Shown here: positions 16,197 to 25,653 of the stretch, one piece after another | Layout of the letters: each line of letters starts with the position of its first letter | How positions within the stretch are numbered: the stretch's first letter is position 1 | Assembly: GCA_944388575.1 (NCBI GenBank) | Contig: CALXJF010000015.1 | Coordinates: 1-36,139, forward strand | Source: an uncultured Clostridia bacterium | GTDB lineage: Bacteria; Bacillota; Clostridia; TANB77; CAG-465 | Direction of reading: 5' to 3' | Length of the DNA: 36,139 nt | The notes under the pieces: generated by a model | What the model was told of the DNA's origin: nothing | The model's input: the letters and a program-made list of their open reading frames with translations, nothing else | Databases searched by the model: none | Position numbers and translations under genes: made by a program

Positions 16197-17663
16197 ATGA
16201 ATAATATTAAGAAAGTAATAATTATTATGTCTGTGGTTTTGGTGAGTATGGTAGTGATAGGATTAATTATTTTTTATTTTTATCAAATTAATCCAAGTAC
16301 TAAAGTGAAATCTTGTTTAAAACAGGAAATTAAACAAATTCAAACAACTATTTCTAAAATAAATTCTGGTGCATATAATTCTTTATTAGCTTCCCAAAAT
16401 GCAAGTAAGAATCGTAAAACAAATATAAAACCTTTATCAACAACCACTAATTTAAATTTTGATTTAGATATTATAAGCGATATTGAGAAAGAGAAAAATA
16501 ATAAAATATCAGTATTAGAAAGTTTATTAAATAATTCAGATATATCAATAACTACTAATATTGATAGTCAAAATAAATATATTGAAAATAAAATAGAATA
16601 TAAGTATGATAAGGAGAAATTGAATTCAAATCTATATTTTGATAATAATAATGTTTATTTTAAAGCAAATGATTTATTAGACAAATATATAGTCTTGAAT
16701 GATGAGAATAATAAATTATTGAATTATTTATTAAGATTCTTAAATAGTGGAATAAATCTAAGAGAAGTTAATTATATTTTATCAATAGTTTCAAATGCGA
16801 TTGGAAACACTAAAATAAGTGACAAGCTTTCTTCTGGTTCAGAGGTATTAAAGATATCAAGTAATGTAGTAGATACATCAAAGGATGTATTAACTATTGA
16901 TAATGAATTAATGGTTAGATTTTGCAAAAATTTATTAAAATCGATTTCTAAAGATAAGACTGCACTTGAAATATTACAAAAAATTGAGGGTAGTGAAAAT
17001 ATTACTGATTTACAAAATAAAGTGATTCGTGCATATAATGCTTTAGATAATGGAATTGTCAAAATCTTAGATGATGAACAAACAATTACTTTATCAACAT
17101 ATATGAGCGGGATATTTCCCAAATTTATAATGCAGTCTTTAGATTATAACATAAATTCTGATTTTGTAGGAAATATTAGTTTGCTTAATATGAATATAGA
17201 TGAATTTTCTCAGCATATTATATTTACACAAGGTGAATGTAAAGCAACATTAAATATGAATAGTTTAAGTGATAGTAAGTATAATATGCAATTGATTATA
17301 GATGAAAACGAAGTTACTCAATATATTGCAAATTTATCTGGCTTGATATCACCAAAGAAAATTGATGCTAACTATACTATTACAAAGGAAAATCAGCAGA
17401 TTATTACTGGTAATTTAAAATATTCACAATCATTTGAGTCTAGTAAAAAAGATGCAAATTTAGAATTTGAATTTGATGCTCAAAATATAGATTATGGCAA
17501 AGGAAGTATAAAATTAGATTTTCAAACAAAGCAGATAAATAGTGTAAAAAAGCAAAATTTTGAGGAAACTGTTAAATATAATGAATTGAATTTAAATGAC
17601 AGTATTTTATTTAAAACTAAATTAAATAAAAAGCTACCAACTTTGTATAAATTATTTCAGTAG
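16197..17663 (+). CDS. Membrane-anchored extracytoplasmic protein of unknown function
   Basis: The start is placed at ATG 16197 because GATGGGGGATTAT sits directly upstream; an in-frame ATG at 16185 would overlap that site. The 488-aa product starts MNNIKKV, has one membrane anchor (about residues 5-31), then a long Ser/Asn/Lys-rich exported part without Cys near the anchor, so it is not a lipoprotein. Repeated strand-like segments (NIENKIEYKYDKEKLNSNLYF; QIITGNLKYSQSFE) suggest a beta-rich fold. No family recognised. It is transcribed from a consensus promoter and lies just before the rimP operon without obvious connection. Confidence 0.7.
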   Translation: MNNIKKVIIIMSVVLVSMVVIGLIIFYFYQINPSTKVKSCLKQEIKQIQTTISKINSGAYNSLLASQNASKNRKTNIKPLSTTTNLNFDLDIISDIEKEKNNKISVLESLLNNSDISITTNIDSQNKYIENKIEYKYDKEKLNSNLYFDNNNVYFKANDLLDKYIVLNDENNKLLNYLLRFLNSGINLREVNYILSIVSNAIGNTKISDKLSSGSEVLKISSNVVDTSKDVLTIDNELMVRFCKNLLKSISKDKTALEILQKIEGSENITDLQNKVIRAYNALDNGIVKILDDEQTITLSTYMSGIFPKFIMQSLDYNINSDFVGNISLLNMNIDEFSQHIIFTQGECKATLNMNSLSDSKYNMQLIIDENEVTQYIANLSGLISPKKIDANYTITKENQQIITGNLKYSQSFESSKKDANLEFEFDAQNIDYGKGSIKLDFQTKQINSVKKQNFEETVKYNELNLNDSILFKTKLNKKLPTLYKLFQ

Positions 17664-17729
17664 TTTACGGAAGAATTATTTGATTATGTCTTAAAAGAGT
17701 ATAAAAAATAAAAAAATCATTATAAATTG

Positions 17730-17758
17730 TTGATTTTTAAAACTAATTATAGTATAAT
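17730..17758 (+). promoter_or_regulatory. Promoter of the rimP-nusA-infB operon
   Basis: TTGATT (17730-17735), 17-base spacer, TATAAT (17753-17758), 19 bases ahead of the leader hairpin. Confidence 0.75.
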
Positions 17759-17776
17759 TAATAATAGCAGTATGAG

Positions 17777-17802
17777 GTGAGAGGGTAAAAAAATCCTCTC
17801 AC
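17777..17802 (+). promoter_or_regulatory. Leader stem-loop upstream of rimP
   Basis: GTGAGAGG (17777-17784) pairs with CCTCTCAC (17795-17802), loop GTAAAAAAAT, in the 5' leader. Hairpins at this place are common upstream of rimP in Firmicutes; it may act in attenuation or transcript stability. There is no T-run right after it, so it is not a simple terminator. Confidence 0.6.
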
Positions 17803-17824
17803 TTATGTTTAAATAGGAGTTTTT

Positions 17825-18337
17825 ATGAAAAGAAAGTTAGAAGAGATTTTAGAACAAGAGTTATCTAATAAAATAAAAAATCTTGGCTTTGAAATCGAAT
17901 ATATTGAAAATGTAAATGAAGCTAATCAAAATATCGTAAGAATAGTATTAGACAAAAATGAAGGAAGCGTTAGTATTGACGATTGTGAAATCGTTAGTAG
18001 AGCTATAGAAAATGATATAGATAAATTAATTGATAAAGAATATGTTTTAGAAGTATCATCGCCAGGACTTGAAAGGCAGTTAAAAAATATCAAACTGTAT
18101 AAAAAATATACTGGGAAAGAAATATTTATAAAATTATTTAAAAGAATTAATACAAAAAAAGAATTGATTGGAATATTAAATAGTGTAGATGAACAGAATA
18201 ATACTATTGTTATAAAAAATGATGAGGAATATATAACCTTAGATATTTCTGATATTTCTTCAGCTCATACGACATATGATTATGATGAAGCTTTAAAAAA
18301 TAATAAAGTTAATTTAAATGAATTAAAAAAATTTTAA
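17825..18337 (+). CDS. rimP: Ribosome maturation factor RimP
   Basis: RimP helps mature the 30S subunit. The 170-aa protein has the usual two domains: an N-terminal alpha/beta domain (LGFEIEYIENVNEANQNIV; GSVSIDDCEIVSRAIE) ending with the hallmark YVLEVSSPGLERQLK, then an Sm-like barrel (GKEIFIKLFKRI; ELIGILNSV). AGGAGTTTTT precedes the ATG. It is first in the conserved operon and lies 22 bp before nusA. Confidence 0.95.
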   Translation: MKRKLEEILEQELSNKIKNLGFEIEYIENVNEANQNIVRIVLDKNEGSVSIDDCEIVSRAIENDIDKLIDKEYVLEVSSPGLERQLKNIKLYKKYTGKEIFIKLFKRINTKKELIGILNSVDEQNNTIVIKNDEEYITLDISDISSAHTTYDYDEALKNNKVNLNELKKF

Positions 18338-18359
18338 TTAATAGGGGGAATTTATAAAA

Positions 18360-19424
18360 ATGAAGAGTGATAGAATTAGTTCAAAAGAGTTATTTAGTGC
18401 AATTGATGAACTTTATGAAGAAAAAGGTATAACAAAGGAGTATTTAATAGAATCTTTAAAACTTGCTTTAGAAACTGCATATAAAAAGAATTATGATACA
18501 AATGAAAATATTGTAGTGGATATAAATGAGCAGAATATAAAAGTATATGCTGTTAAAGAAGTTGTTGAAAATGTTGAAGATAAGAATGCTCAAATAACAT
18601 TAGAAGAGGCTAAAAAAATAACTAAAAGAGCTAAAATAGGTGATACTGTTAATGTGGAAGTAACGCCGAAGAATTTTGGTAGAATAGCTGCAGTTGCTGG
18701 TAAACAAATAGTGGTTCAAAGATTAAGAGAAGCTGAAAGAGATTTAGTTTATACGCAATATAGTGATAAGGAAGGGCAGATTGTAGTTGGTGTGGTTCAA
18801 AGAACAGATAAGTTTGGGACAATTGTTGATTTAGGAAGAGTTGAGGCTTTAATTCCTCCAAGAGAACAAGTGAAAAATGAAGAACTAAGGACACATCAAA
18901 GAATAAAAGCTTATGTTGAGAGTGTGACAGAATCTGGAAAATATGGGCCTCAAATAGTACTTTCTAGAAAGTCACCAAATTTTGTAAAGAAGTTATTTGA
19001 AATTGAAATTCCAGAAATTATTGATGGTGTTGTAGAAATAAAGGGCGTAGCAAGAGAAGCTGGTAGTAGATCAAAAATCGCTGTATATTCAAATGATGAA
19101 AATGTTGATCCAGTAGGTAGTTTGGTTGGAAAGAAAGGATTAAGAATTCAACCTATAATAGATGAATTAAATGGAGAAAAAATTGATGTAATTCCATATA
19201 GTGATGATGTACCAAGTTATATTATAAATGCACTTTCACCAGCTCCAATATTAGCTATAGATATTAATGATGATGAAAAGATGGCAACTGTAGTAGTTCC
19301 TGATGAAGCTTTATCTTTAGCCATTGGTGCAGGTGGACAAAATGTAAGACTTGCTGCCTTGCTTACAGGATGGAAAATAGATATAAAAACTGAAACACAG
19401 ATAAAAGAAGTAATTGTTGAATAG
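18360..19424 (+). CDS. nusA: Transcription elongation factor NusA
   Basis: NusA binds RNA polymerase and RNA to control pausing and termination. The 354-aa protein has the N-terminal polymerase-binding domain (ELFSAIDELYEEKGI; YLIESLKLALETAYKKNY), an S1 domain (GVVQRTDKFGTIVDLGRVEALIP split across about residues 140-165) and two KH domains (SLVGKKGLRIQPIIDEL; LAIGAGGQNVRLAALLTGW). The C-terminal acidic repeats of proteobacterial NusA are absent, as is normal in Firmicutes. AATAGGGGGAATTTATAAAA precedes the ATG. Confidence 0.97.
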   Translation: MKSDRISSKELFSAIDELYEEKGITKEYLIESLKLALETAYKKNYDTNENIVVDINEQNIKVYAVKEVVENVEDKNAQITLEEAKKITKRAKIGDTVNVEVTPKNFGRIAAVAGKQIVVQRLREAERDLVYTQYSDKEGQIVVGVVQRTDKFGTIVDLGRVEALIPPREQVKNEELRTHQRIKAYVESVTESGKYGPQIVLSRKSPNFVKKLFEIEIPEIIDGVVEIKGVAREAGSRSKIAVYSNDENVDPVGSLVGKKGLRIQPIIDELNGEKIDVIPYSDDVPSYIINALSPAPILAIDINDDEKMATVVVPDEALSLAIGAGGQNVRLAALLTGWKIDIKTETQIKEVIVE

Positions 19425-19438
19425 GAAAAGGTGAAATA

Positions 19439-19699
19439 ATGCCAACGAGAAGTTGTGTTGTTTGTAGGAAAAGAGATAATAAATGCAATTTATTAAGAAT
19501 TGTAAGTGATGATGATAAGGTGATAATTGATAAACATCAAAAAATAAATAAAAGAGCTATTTATTTTTGTAAAGATAAGTATTGTATTGAAAAAGCTGTT
19601 AATATGATCAAAAAAGGAAAATTTAAGTTGAAAATAGGAATAAATTTGAAGAGTTTAGAAGTATTATTAAATGAAGTAAGAAATGAATTGGGGGAATAA
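19439..19699 (+). CDS. rnpM: YlxR family protein (RNase P modulator RnpM)
   Basis: An 86-aa basic protein with the YlxR hallmarks: [20 protein letters not shown] at the N-terminus and a second region [16 protein letters not shown], then a basic helix. In Bacillus YlxR/RnpM binds RNase P RNA. The gene sits in its usual place between nusA and infB, behind GGAAAAGGTGAAATA. The ylxQ (L7Ae-like) gene that commonly follows is absent: infB starts two bases after this stop. Confidence 0.9.
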   Translation: MPTRSCVVCRKRDNKCNLLRIVSDDDKVIIDKHQKINKRAIYFCKDKYCIEKAVNMIKKGKFKLKIGINLKSLEVLLNEVRNELGE

Positions 19700-19701
19700 G
19701 T

Positions 19702-22537
19702 TTGGGAAAAATTAAAGTTTATGAATTAGCAAAAGAATTAGGAATTAGTAATAATGAAATGATAGATAGGCTTAATAAATTAGGGTATACTGTTAAGTCT
19801 CATTTGTCAGCTTTAGATGATGAAATGGTAGAAAAAGCAAGGAAAAATATAAAAAAGAAAGAAGTCAAAAAAAGTGGGGAACCAAAGGAGCAAATGCATA
19901 TTATTCGTAGAAATGTAAAAGTAATAAATACAAATGGAACAAAAAGTGAAGTAGAGGAAATATCTACGAGTATTTCTGGAGATATTAAAAAATCTCATAA
20001 AACTGTAGTTGATAAAACTAAAACGGAAGAAAGTTATAATAAGAATGACTTAGGTGTTGTAAAGCCAAGACAAAATTTTGGTAAAAAAATAAATTATGGA
20101 AGAAATAGAACTTCTGGTGTTGTTATAACAAGAAATGGTAAACTAGTAGAACCAGAGAAAAAAGAGGAGAAAAAGCAAGAGAGGCAAGATGTTCAAAAAA
20201 TTGAAAATGCAGTAGTAGATAGTAAAAATAAAATGAATGAAACTATTTCCAATAGTAATTCTACTCAATCAAAAACAAGAAATTCTAATAGAGATGATAA
20301 TAGAAGAAATGAGAATAAAAATCAAAATAGACAACAATATAACAAAAATAGAAATTCAAGACAAATAAATAATACTTCATCATTTAGTAAGGATAATAGA
20401 CAAAGTAATAAATCCCAATCCCCATATAAGAAGAATAATTATAGTACAAAAGATAATACATCTTATCAAGTTAATAAATTTATAAAACAATCTTCAGCTA
20501 ATTTAGTAGAGCAAAAAGAATCAAGGGAATATTTTAATAATATAAATATTGAAAAGAAAAAATATAATGAGAATAAGTCTGGTGAAAATAAAAAGGATAG
20601 ATTAGATAAGAATAAATTAAGAGAGCAACAATCAAGAGTAGCAACTTCTAAATTAAGAGGTCTTGAAGTAAATTCATCATCAGGAATGCTAGATTTATAT
20701 GAAAGAGACTCTGATACTTTAAGAAAAGGCGGAGGCAAGAAAAAGAATGCTAAGCAAAAAAAAGAAATAAAACAAACTAAAATTATACCAATGACAGAAG
20801 TAAAATTACCAGAAACTATGACTGTAAAAGAATTTGCAGAAAAGATAAAAAAGCAAGCTTCTGAAGTTATAAAGAAATTATTAGGCCTTGGTATAATGGC
20901 TACAATAAATCAAGATATAGATTTTGATACTGCTTATTTGATTGCTTCTGAGTTTGGTATAACTGCTGAGAAAGAAATTGTTGTAACAGAAGAAGATATA
21001 TTATTTGATGATAGTGAAGATGATGAAAAAGATTTAGTGCCAAGACCACCAATTGTTGTTGTTATGGGGCACGTTGATCATGGTAAAACATCATTATTAG
21101 ATAGACTTAGAAGTTCTAATGTAGTTTCACGGAGAAGCTGGAGGAATTACTCAACATATAGGTGCGTATAAAATAAAAGTTCAAGATAAGGAAATTTGTT
21201 TTTTAGATACACCAGGTCATGAAGCTTTTACAGCTATGCGTGCAAGAGGTGCACAAGTAACTGACGTTGCTATTATAGTTGTAGCTGCTGATGATGGAAT
21301 TAAACCTCAAACAATTGAAGCAATTGATCATGCAAAAGCTGCAGGAGTAAGTATAATAGTGGCTATAAATAAAATCGATAAACCTTCAGCAGATGTTGAA
21401 AGAGTAAAAAGAGAATTGCTTGAAGTGGGATTAGTTCCAGAAGAATGGGGTGGAGAAACAATATGTGTTCCAATATCTGCTCTTACAGGTGAAGGAATTG
21501 ATAATTTACTTGAAATGGTTTTACTTGTTGCTGAAATGAAAAATTTAAGAGCTAATCCAAATAAACAAGCAAAAGGAACTGTACTTGAAGCTAGATTAGA
21601 TAAGACTAAAGGAACAATTGTATCTATGTTAGTTCAAAGAGGACAATTAAATGTAGGAGATACTATTGTTGTAGGTGATGTAATTGGTAAAGTTCGTGCC
21701 ATGAAAGATGATAAAGGCAAAAAAGTAAAAAGTGCAGGACCTTCTACACCAGTGGAAATACTTGGACTTCATGAGGTTCCTCATACAGGAGATTTATTCT
21801 ATGAAGTTGAAGATGAAAAAATAGCAAAACAACTTATTGCTAAGAAAAAAGCCGAATCAAGAAGGAAACTTATTAAACAAGGTTCAAAAGTTACACTTGA
21901 TGATTTATTTGGACAAATAAAAGAGGGAAAAATAAAAGAATTAAATGTAATTATAAAAGCTGACGTACAAGGTTCAGTTGAAGCATTAAAAGAATCTTTG
22001 GAAAAATTATCTACAGATGAAGTAAGAGTAAGAATCTTACATGCCTCTACAGGTGGAGTTAAAGAAACTGATGTTACTCTTGCAAGTGTATCTAATGCTA
22101 TTATTATAGGATTTAATGTTCGCCCGGAAAACGCAGCTAAAGTACAAGCAGAAAAAGAAGAAGTTGATTTAAGATTTTATAGTGTTATATATGATGCTAT
22201 TAATGATGTAGAAGATGCTTTAAAAGGTTTAGCACCTAAAAAATATAAAGAAGTTATGTTAGGTGAGGCAGAAGTAAGAAAAGTATTTAAAATTACAAAT
22301 GTAGGTATCGTCGCTGGATGTTATGTAAAATCTGGTAAAATTGTCAGAAATGCAAGTGTTAGACTGGTTAGAGATTCAATAGTTCTTTTAAGTATAAAAA
22401 TAGATTCTTTAAAGAGAGAAAAAGATGATGTAAAAGAAGTATCTCAAGGATATGAATGTGGTATAAAATTAGAAAATTTCAGCGATATAAAAGAAGGAGA
22501 TATATTTGAGTGCTTTGAAATGGTAGAAGAAAAGTAA
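19702..22537 (+). CDS. infB: Translation initiation factor IF-2, interrupted by one extra C
   Basis: IF-2 is the essential GTPase that places fMet-tRNA on the ribosome. Start TTG at 19702 follows GGGGGAATAAGT. The N-terminal part has an IF2_N motif ([20 protein letters not shown]), a long basic low-complexity linker (about residues 60-360) and a second IF2_N-like domain. The G domain starts with GHVDHGKT at 456-463. At codon 477 the frame breaks: TCA-C-GGA reads CGG and ends in a stop at 21169-21171. Omitting C21130 restores [14 protein letters not shown] (switch I), [27 protein letters not shown] and domains II-IV to 22537, giving about 944 aa. Both halves look fully functional, so this is either a sequence error or a recoded site. 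The region between G1 and switch I cannot be lost. Confidence 0.92.
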
Positions 22538-22548
22538 AGGAGTATTAT

Positions 22549-22897
22549 ATGCAAAGACACGAAAGATTAGAGCAAGATGTAAAAGTAGCTTTAAGTGATA
22601 TTATTTTGCATGAAGTTAAAAATCCATCAGTTACAGGGCTTATTTCTGTAACTGATGTAAAAATAACTTCTGATCAAAAATATGCTAAAGTATATTTAAG
22701 TATATTTGGAAAGCAAAATAAACAAAAAGTTATAGACGCATTAAAAAAAGCTTCTCGGATTTATTCGTAGTTTACTTGGAAGACGAGTAAAAATGAGAAA
22801 TATACCAGAATTAAATTTTGTTATTGATGATTCTATGGAATATGGTAGTCATATGGATAAATTAATAGATGAAGTTATGAAAAAGCAAGAGAATTAA
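22549..22897 (+). CDS. rbfA: Ribosome-binding factor A, interrupted by one extra C
   Basis: RbfA is a 30S maturation factor of about 115 aa. The first 69 codons match (MQRHERLEQDVKVALSDII; VTDVKITSDQKYAKVYLSIFG). Codon 70 is CGG (22756-22758) and the zero frame stops at 22768-22770. Skipping C22756 (TCT-C-GGA) gives GFIRSLLGRRVKMRNIPEL, then FVIDDSMEYGSHMDKLIDEV to TAA at 22895-22897, exactly the conserved C-terminus, for a 115-aa product. AAGGAGTATTAT precedes the ATG. It is the second operon gene broken in the same way as infB. Confidence 0.9.
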
Positions 22898-22925
22898 AAG
22901 TATTATTAATTAGGATGTGAAAATT

Positions 22926-23879
22926 ATGTTTGAGCAAGCAAAGAAATTAATAAATGATTCTAGTACTATATATGTTGTTGGTCATATAGGACCTGATGGA
23001 GATTCTATAGGATCAGCTTTTGGAATGTGTTTGGCATTAAGGAAAATGGGTAAAAAATCAAATGTTATTATGCAAAATTATTCAGATTCATTCAGCTTTT
23101 TACCAGGTATAAATGAAGCTGTTAAAACTGTAGAAGAAGATAGCTATGATTTGCTTATTTGTGTTGATTCAAGTGATGAAAAAAGGCTAGATATTTCTTT
23201 AGAGGATTTTAATAAGGCAAAAAAAAAGTTAATGATTGATCATCATAAACAAGTAAGGTCTTATGGAGATGTGAATTGTATAGATACCGAGCTTCCAGCT
23301 GCTAGTGAAATAGTATATAATTTTTTAAATTATTTGAGTGTAGATATTGATAAGACAATAGGCATGTATATTTATACTGGACTTATGACTGATACAGGTA
23401 GTTTCAATTATTCATCAACTAAATCCTCTACCTTAAGAGCAGTAGCTAATTTAGTTGAAATAGGTGTTGATTTTAGCTATATATGTGATAGATTAAACCA
23501 TACACTTAAAGAAGCCAAATTAAAACTTATTGCTAAAACCATTGAAAATATGGAAGTATACTTTGATGGTAAATTTAGATATAGTTATGTTCCATACAGT
23601 GAAATATATAAACTTGGTCTAGATGAAGAAGATGCTGAAGGGATGACCAATTATTTAAGACTACCAGAAGGAACAGAAGTAGCAGTATATGTTAGAGGAA
23701 AGAGTGATGGGACAAATAAAGTAAGTATGCGTTCAGGTGGTAAAGTAGATGTGTCACAAATAGCCATTCAATTTGGCGGTGGTGGTCATGTTAGAGCAGC
23801 AGGATATACTATGAAAGAAGATATAGAAAAAGAAAAACAGGAACTTATAAATATAATAGGAGGAAAATTTAAGTGTTAA
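22926..23879 (+). CDS. nrnA: DHH-family oligoribonuclease / pAp phosphatase NrnA-like
   Basis: NrnA degrades very short RNAs (nanoRNA) and dephosphorylates pAp. ATG at 22926 is chosen because AGGATGTGAAAATT gives a proper spacing; a GTG at 22917 would be too close to that site. The 317-aa protein has DHH-domain motifs GHIGPDGDSIGSAFG, CVDSSD, MIDHHKQ (the DHH) and MTDTGSF, then the DHHA1 domain with the C-terminal GGGGHVRAAGY. It overlaps truB by 7 bases and occupies the usual position after rbfA. Confidence 0.93.
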   Translation: MFEQAKKLINDSSTIYVVGHIGPDGDSIGSAFGMCLALRKMGKKSNVIMQNYSDSFSFLPGINEAVKTVEEDSYDLLICVDSSDEKRLDISLEDFNKAKKKLMIDHHKQVRSYGDVNCIDTELPAASEIVYNFLNYLSVDIDKTIGMYIYTGLMTDTGSFNYSSTKSSTLRAVANLVEIGVDFSYICDRLNHTLKEAKLKLIAKTIENMEVYFDGKFRYSYVPYSEIYKLGLDEEDAEGMTNYLRLPEGTEVAVYVRGKSDGTNKVSMRSGGKVDVSQIAIQFGGGGHVRAAGYTMKEDIEKEKQELINIIGGKFKC

Positions 23880-24751
23880 TACCTCAGGTTAAAAATGGAG
23901 TTTTAAATATAGATAAACCACAGGGAATTACCTCACATGATGTAGTAGATGTAATTAGAAAAATATTTCCTACTGTAAAAGTTGGACACACTGGTACTTT
24001 GGATCCATTAGCAACTGGTGTACTTCCAATATGTATTGGAAAAGCTACTAAGCTAAGTAATATTTTAACATCTGAAATAAAAAGATATAAAGTTAAAATG
24101 TTACTTGGAGTAGAAACAGATACCTATGATGTTACTGGAAAAATAGTGTTTGCTAGTGTAGTAAAAAAAGATGAAATATATATAAAAGAAAGAATAAAAC
24201 GCTTTATAGGTAAGCAATTGCAAAAACCCCCTATGTATAGTGCTATAAGAATAGATGGTAGACATGCGTATAACTATGCTAGAGAAGGTAAAAAATTAGA
24301 TTTACCACCAAGAGAAATAGAGATATTTAATATTGAGAATATAGAAGTTGAAATTGAAAAAAGAGAAGTTGGATTTATTGTTACATGTACTAAAGGTACA
24401 TATATTAGAAGTTTAGTAAATGATATAGGTAAAAAAATTGGCTGTGGTGCAATTATGATAGAGCTTACTCGACTTCAAACTGGTAATTTTAAAATAGAAG
24501 ACAGTATAAAACTATACGATTTTTTAAAACTAGATTATGAGGATATGCTTGACAAAATAATTTCTATTGATAAATACTATGAAGACAGAAAAAAGGTAAA
24601 TCTAGATAAAGATATGTACATTAAGTTTATCAATGGTGTTAAATTTGATGTTACTAGCGGAGAAGGTATAGTTAGAGTTTATTCAGAAAATAGATATAGA
24701 GGACTTGGAATTATTGAAAATAAAGTGTTAAAAAGATTTATAATTGAGTAA
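23873..24751 (+). CDS. truB: tRNA pseudouridine-55 synthase TruB
   Basis: TruB converts U55 of tRNA to pseudouridine. Start GTG at 23873, behind AGGAGGAAAATTTAA inside the end of nrnA. The 292-aa protein has NGVLNIDKPQGITSHDVV and the catalytic GHTGTLDPLATGVLP with Asp44, KPPMYSAIRIDGRHAYNYAREG, and CTKGTYIRSLVNDIG with a LTRLQTGNF end motif; a short PUA-like tail follows. It is the last gene of the operon before a terminator; ribF and rpsO, often next, are not in the window. Confidence 0.96.
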   Translation: MLIPQVKNGVLNIDKPQGITSHDVVDVIRKIFPTVKVGHTGTLDPLATGVLPICIGKATKLSNILTSEIKRYKVKMLLGVETDTYDVTGKIVFASVVKKDEIYIKERIKRFIGKQLQKPPMYSAIRIDGRHAYNYAREGKKLDLPPREIEIFNIENIEVEIEKREVGFIVTCTKGTYIRSLVNDIGKKIGCGAIMIELTRLQTGNFKIEDSIKLYDFLKLDYEDMLDKIISIDKYYEDRKKVNLDKDMYIKFINGVKFDVTSGEGIVRVYSENRYRGLGIIENKVLKRFIIE

Positions 24752-24779
24752 TTTATATGTAGTTTAATAGAATATATAG

Positions 24780-24817
24780 CTTCAATGACTTTAATCATTG
24801 GGGTTATATTTTTTTAT
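24780..24817 (+). terminator. Terminator of the rimP-truB operon
   Basis: CTTCAATGA (24780-24788) pairs with TCATTGGGG (24795-24803), including two G-U pairs, followed by TTATATTTTTTT. Confidence 0.75.
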
Positions 24818-24880
24818 AATATAATTATTTAAGTAAGGAGATAAGAAGTAAATTAAAAGTAGTGTGATTAAAATATAGTA

Positions 24881-24909
24881 TTGAAATAAATTTTCATTTA
24901 TGTTATATT
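24881..24909 (+). promoter_or_regulatory. Promoter of the ybjQ-like gene
   Basis: TTGAAA (24881-24886), 17-base spacer, TATATT (24904-24909), then AAGGAGGAATAATAT before the ATG. Confidence 0.65.
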
Positions 24910-24930
24910 TTAAATAAGGAGGAATAATAT

Positions 24931-25251
24931 ATGTTAATAACAACTACATCTAATTTAGAGGGAAAAGTAATTAAAGAATACAGGGGAATAGTTTTTGGAG
25001 AAGTAATTAATGGAATAGATTTTATGAGAGATTTTACTGCAAATATAACAAATTTTATTGGAGGACGTTCAGGTGAATATGAGGAAGAACTTGTATCAAC
25101 TAGAGCAGATGCTATAACTGAAATGATTAAGAGAGCAGAAAATATTGGTGCTAATGCAGTAATTGGTGTTACATTTGATTATGAATTTTTGGGGTCAAAA
25201 TCGAGTATGGTAATGATAACTGCAACAGGTACAGCAGTTGTTATAGAATAA
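24931..25251 (+). CDS. YbjQ/UPF0145 family protein
   Basis: A 106-aa protein of the YbjQ family, which forms pentameric dodecin-like assemblies of unsettled function. Pattern seen: LITTTSNLEGKVIKEYRGIV at the N-terminus, GEVINGIDFMRDF, RADAITEMIKRAENIGANAV and the closing strand MVMITATGTAVVIE. The full family length is present. It is followed 17 bp later by a frameshifted small membrane gene that probably shares its transcript. Confidence 0.9.
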   Translation: MLITTTSNLEGKVIKEYRGIVFGEVINGIDFMRDFTANITNFIGGRSGEYEEELVSTRADAITEMIKRAENIGANAVIGVTFDYEFLGSKSSMVMITATGTAVVIE

Positions 25252-25268
25252 GGTAGGAGTAAGTAATT

Positions 25269-25501
25269 ATGAATAATAAGGAATATGTTGGTGTTGATGA
25301 AAAATATATATACCTAAGGAAGAAAAAGAGATAGAAAAAAATAAATCTGGTAATGTAAGAAGAAATAGAAAATTAATTATAATAATACTTTTAATATATT
25401 CATTTTTTTTAATTGGTTTGATATTATTTTGTTTTTCTATGGTAAAGACTGCTAGTGATATTTATCAGAAAGGAGTAGAATCTCTTAATAATAGTATGTA
25501 A
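25269..25501 (+). pseudogene. Small single-span membrane protein, frameshifted in an A-run
   Basis: ATG at 25269 follows TAGGAGTAAGTAATT. The zero frame gives MNNKEYVGVDEK and ends at 25332-25334. Adding one A to the run at 25300-25304 continues as IYIPKEEKEIEKNKSG, a membrane helix (KLIIIILLIYSFFLIGLILF) and KGVESLNNSM to TAA 25499-25501, about 77 aa. The downstream frame has no start of its own. This is a one-base deletion in a homopolymer, unlike the C insertions elsewhere in the window; sequencing error, true decay or slippage are all possible. Function is unknown. Confidence 0.65.
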
Positions 25502-25588
25502 ATAATAAAGAGTTAAGCATTATATAATATATATTTTTTTTATTATTTAATATAAACATATTTAATAATTTACTTATTTTATAGTATA

Positions 25589-25617
25589 TTGACAAATAAA
25601 ATATTTAAGTATAAAAT
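25589..25617 (+). promoter_or_regulatory. Promoter of the pilin-like gene cluster
   Basis: TTGACA (25589-25594), 17-base spacer, TAAAAT (25612-25617), shortly upstream of the first pilin-like gene. Confidence 0.65.
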
Positions 25618-25653
25618 ATTTTATAAAGAGGAAAAATGTTTAGAGGGATAAAT

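Noticed and set aside
21236-22537. Treating the second half of infB as a separate gene starting at an internal ATG
   Set aside because: That ATG lies inside the conserved [15 protein letters not shown] motif of the G domain, so it is not a natural start; the two halves are one gene.
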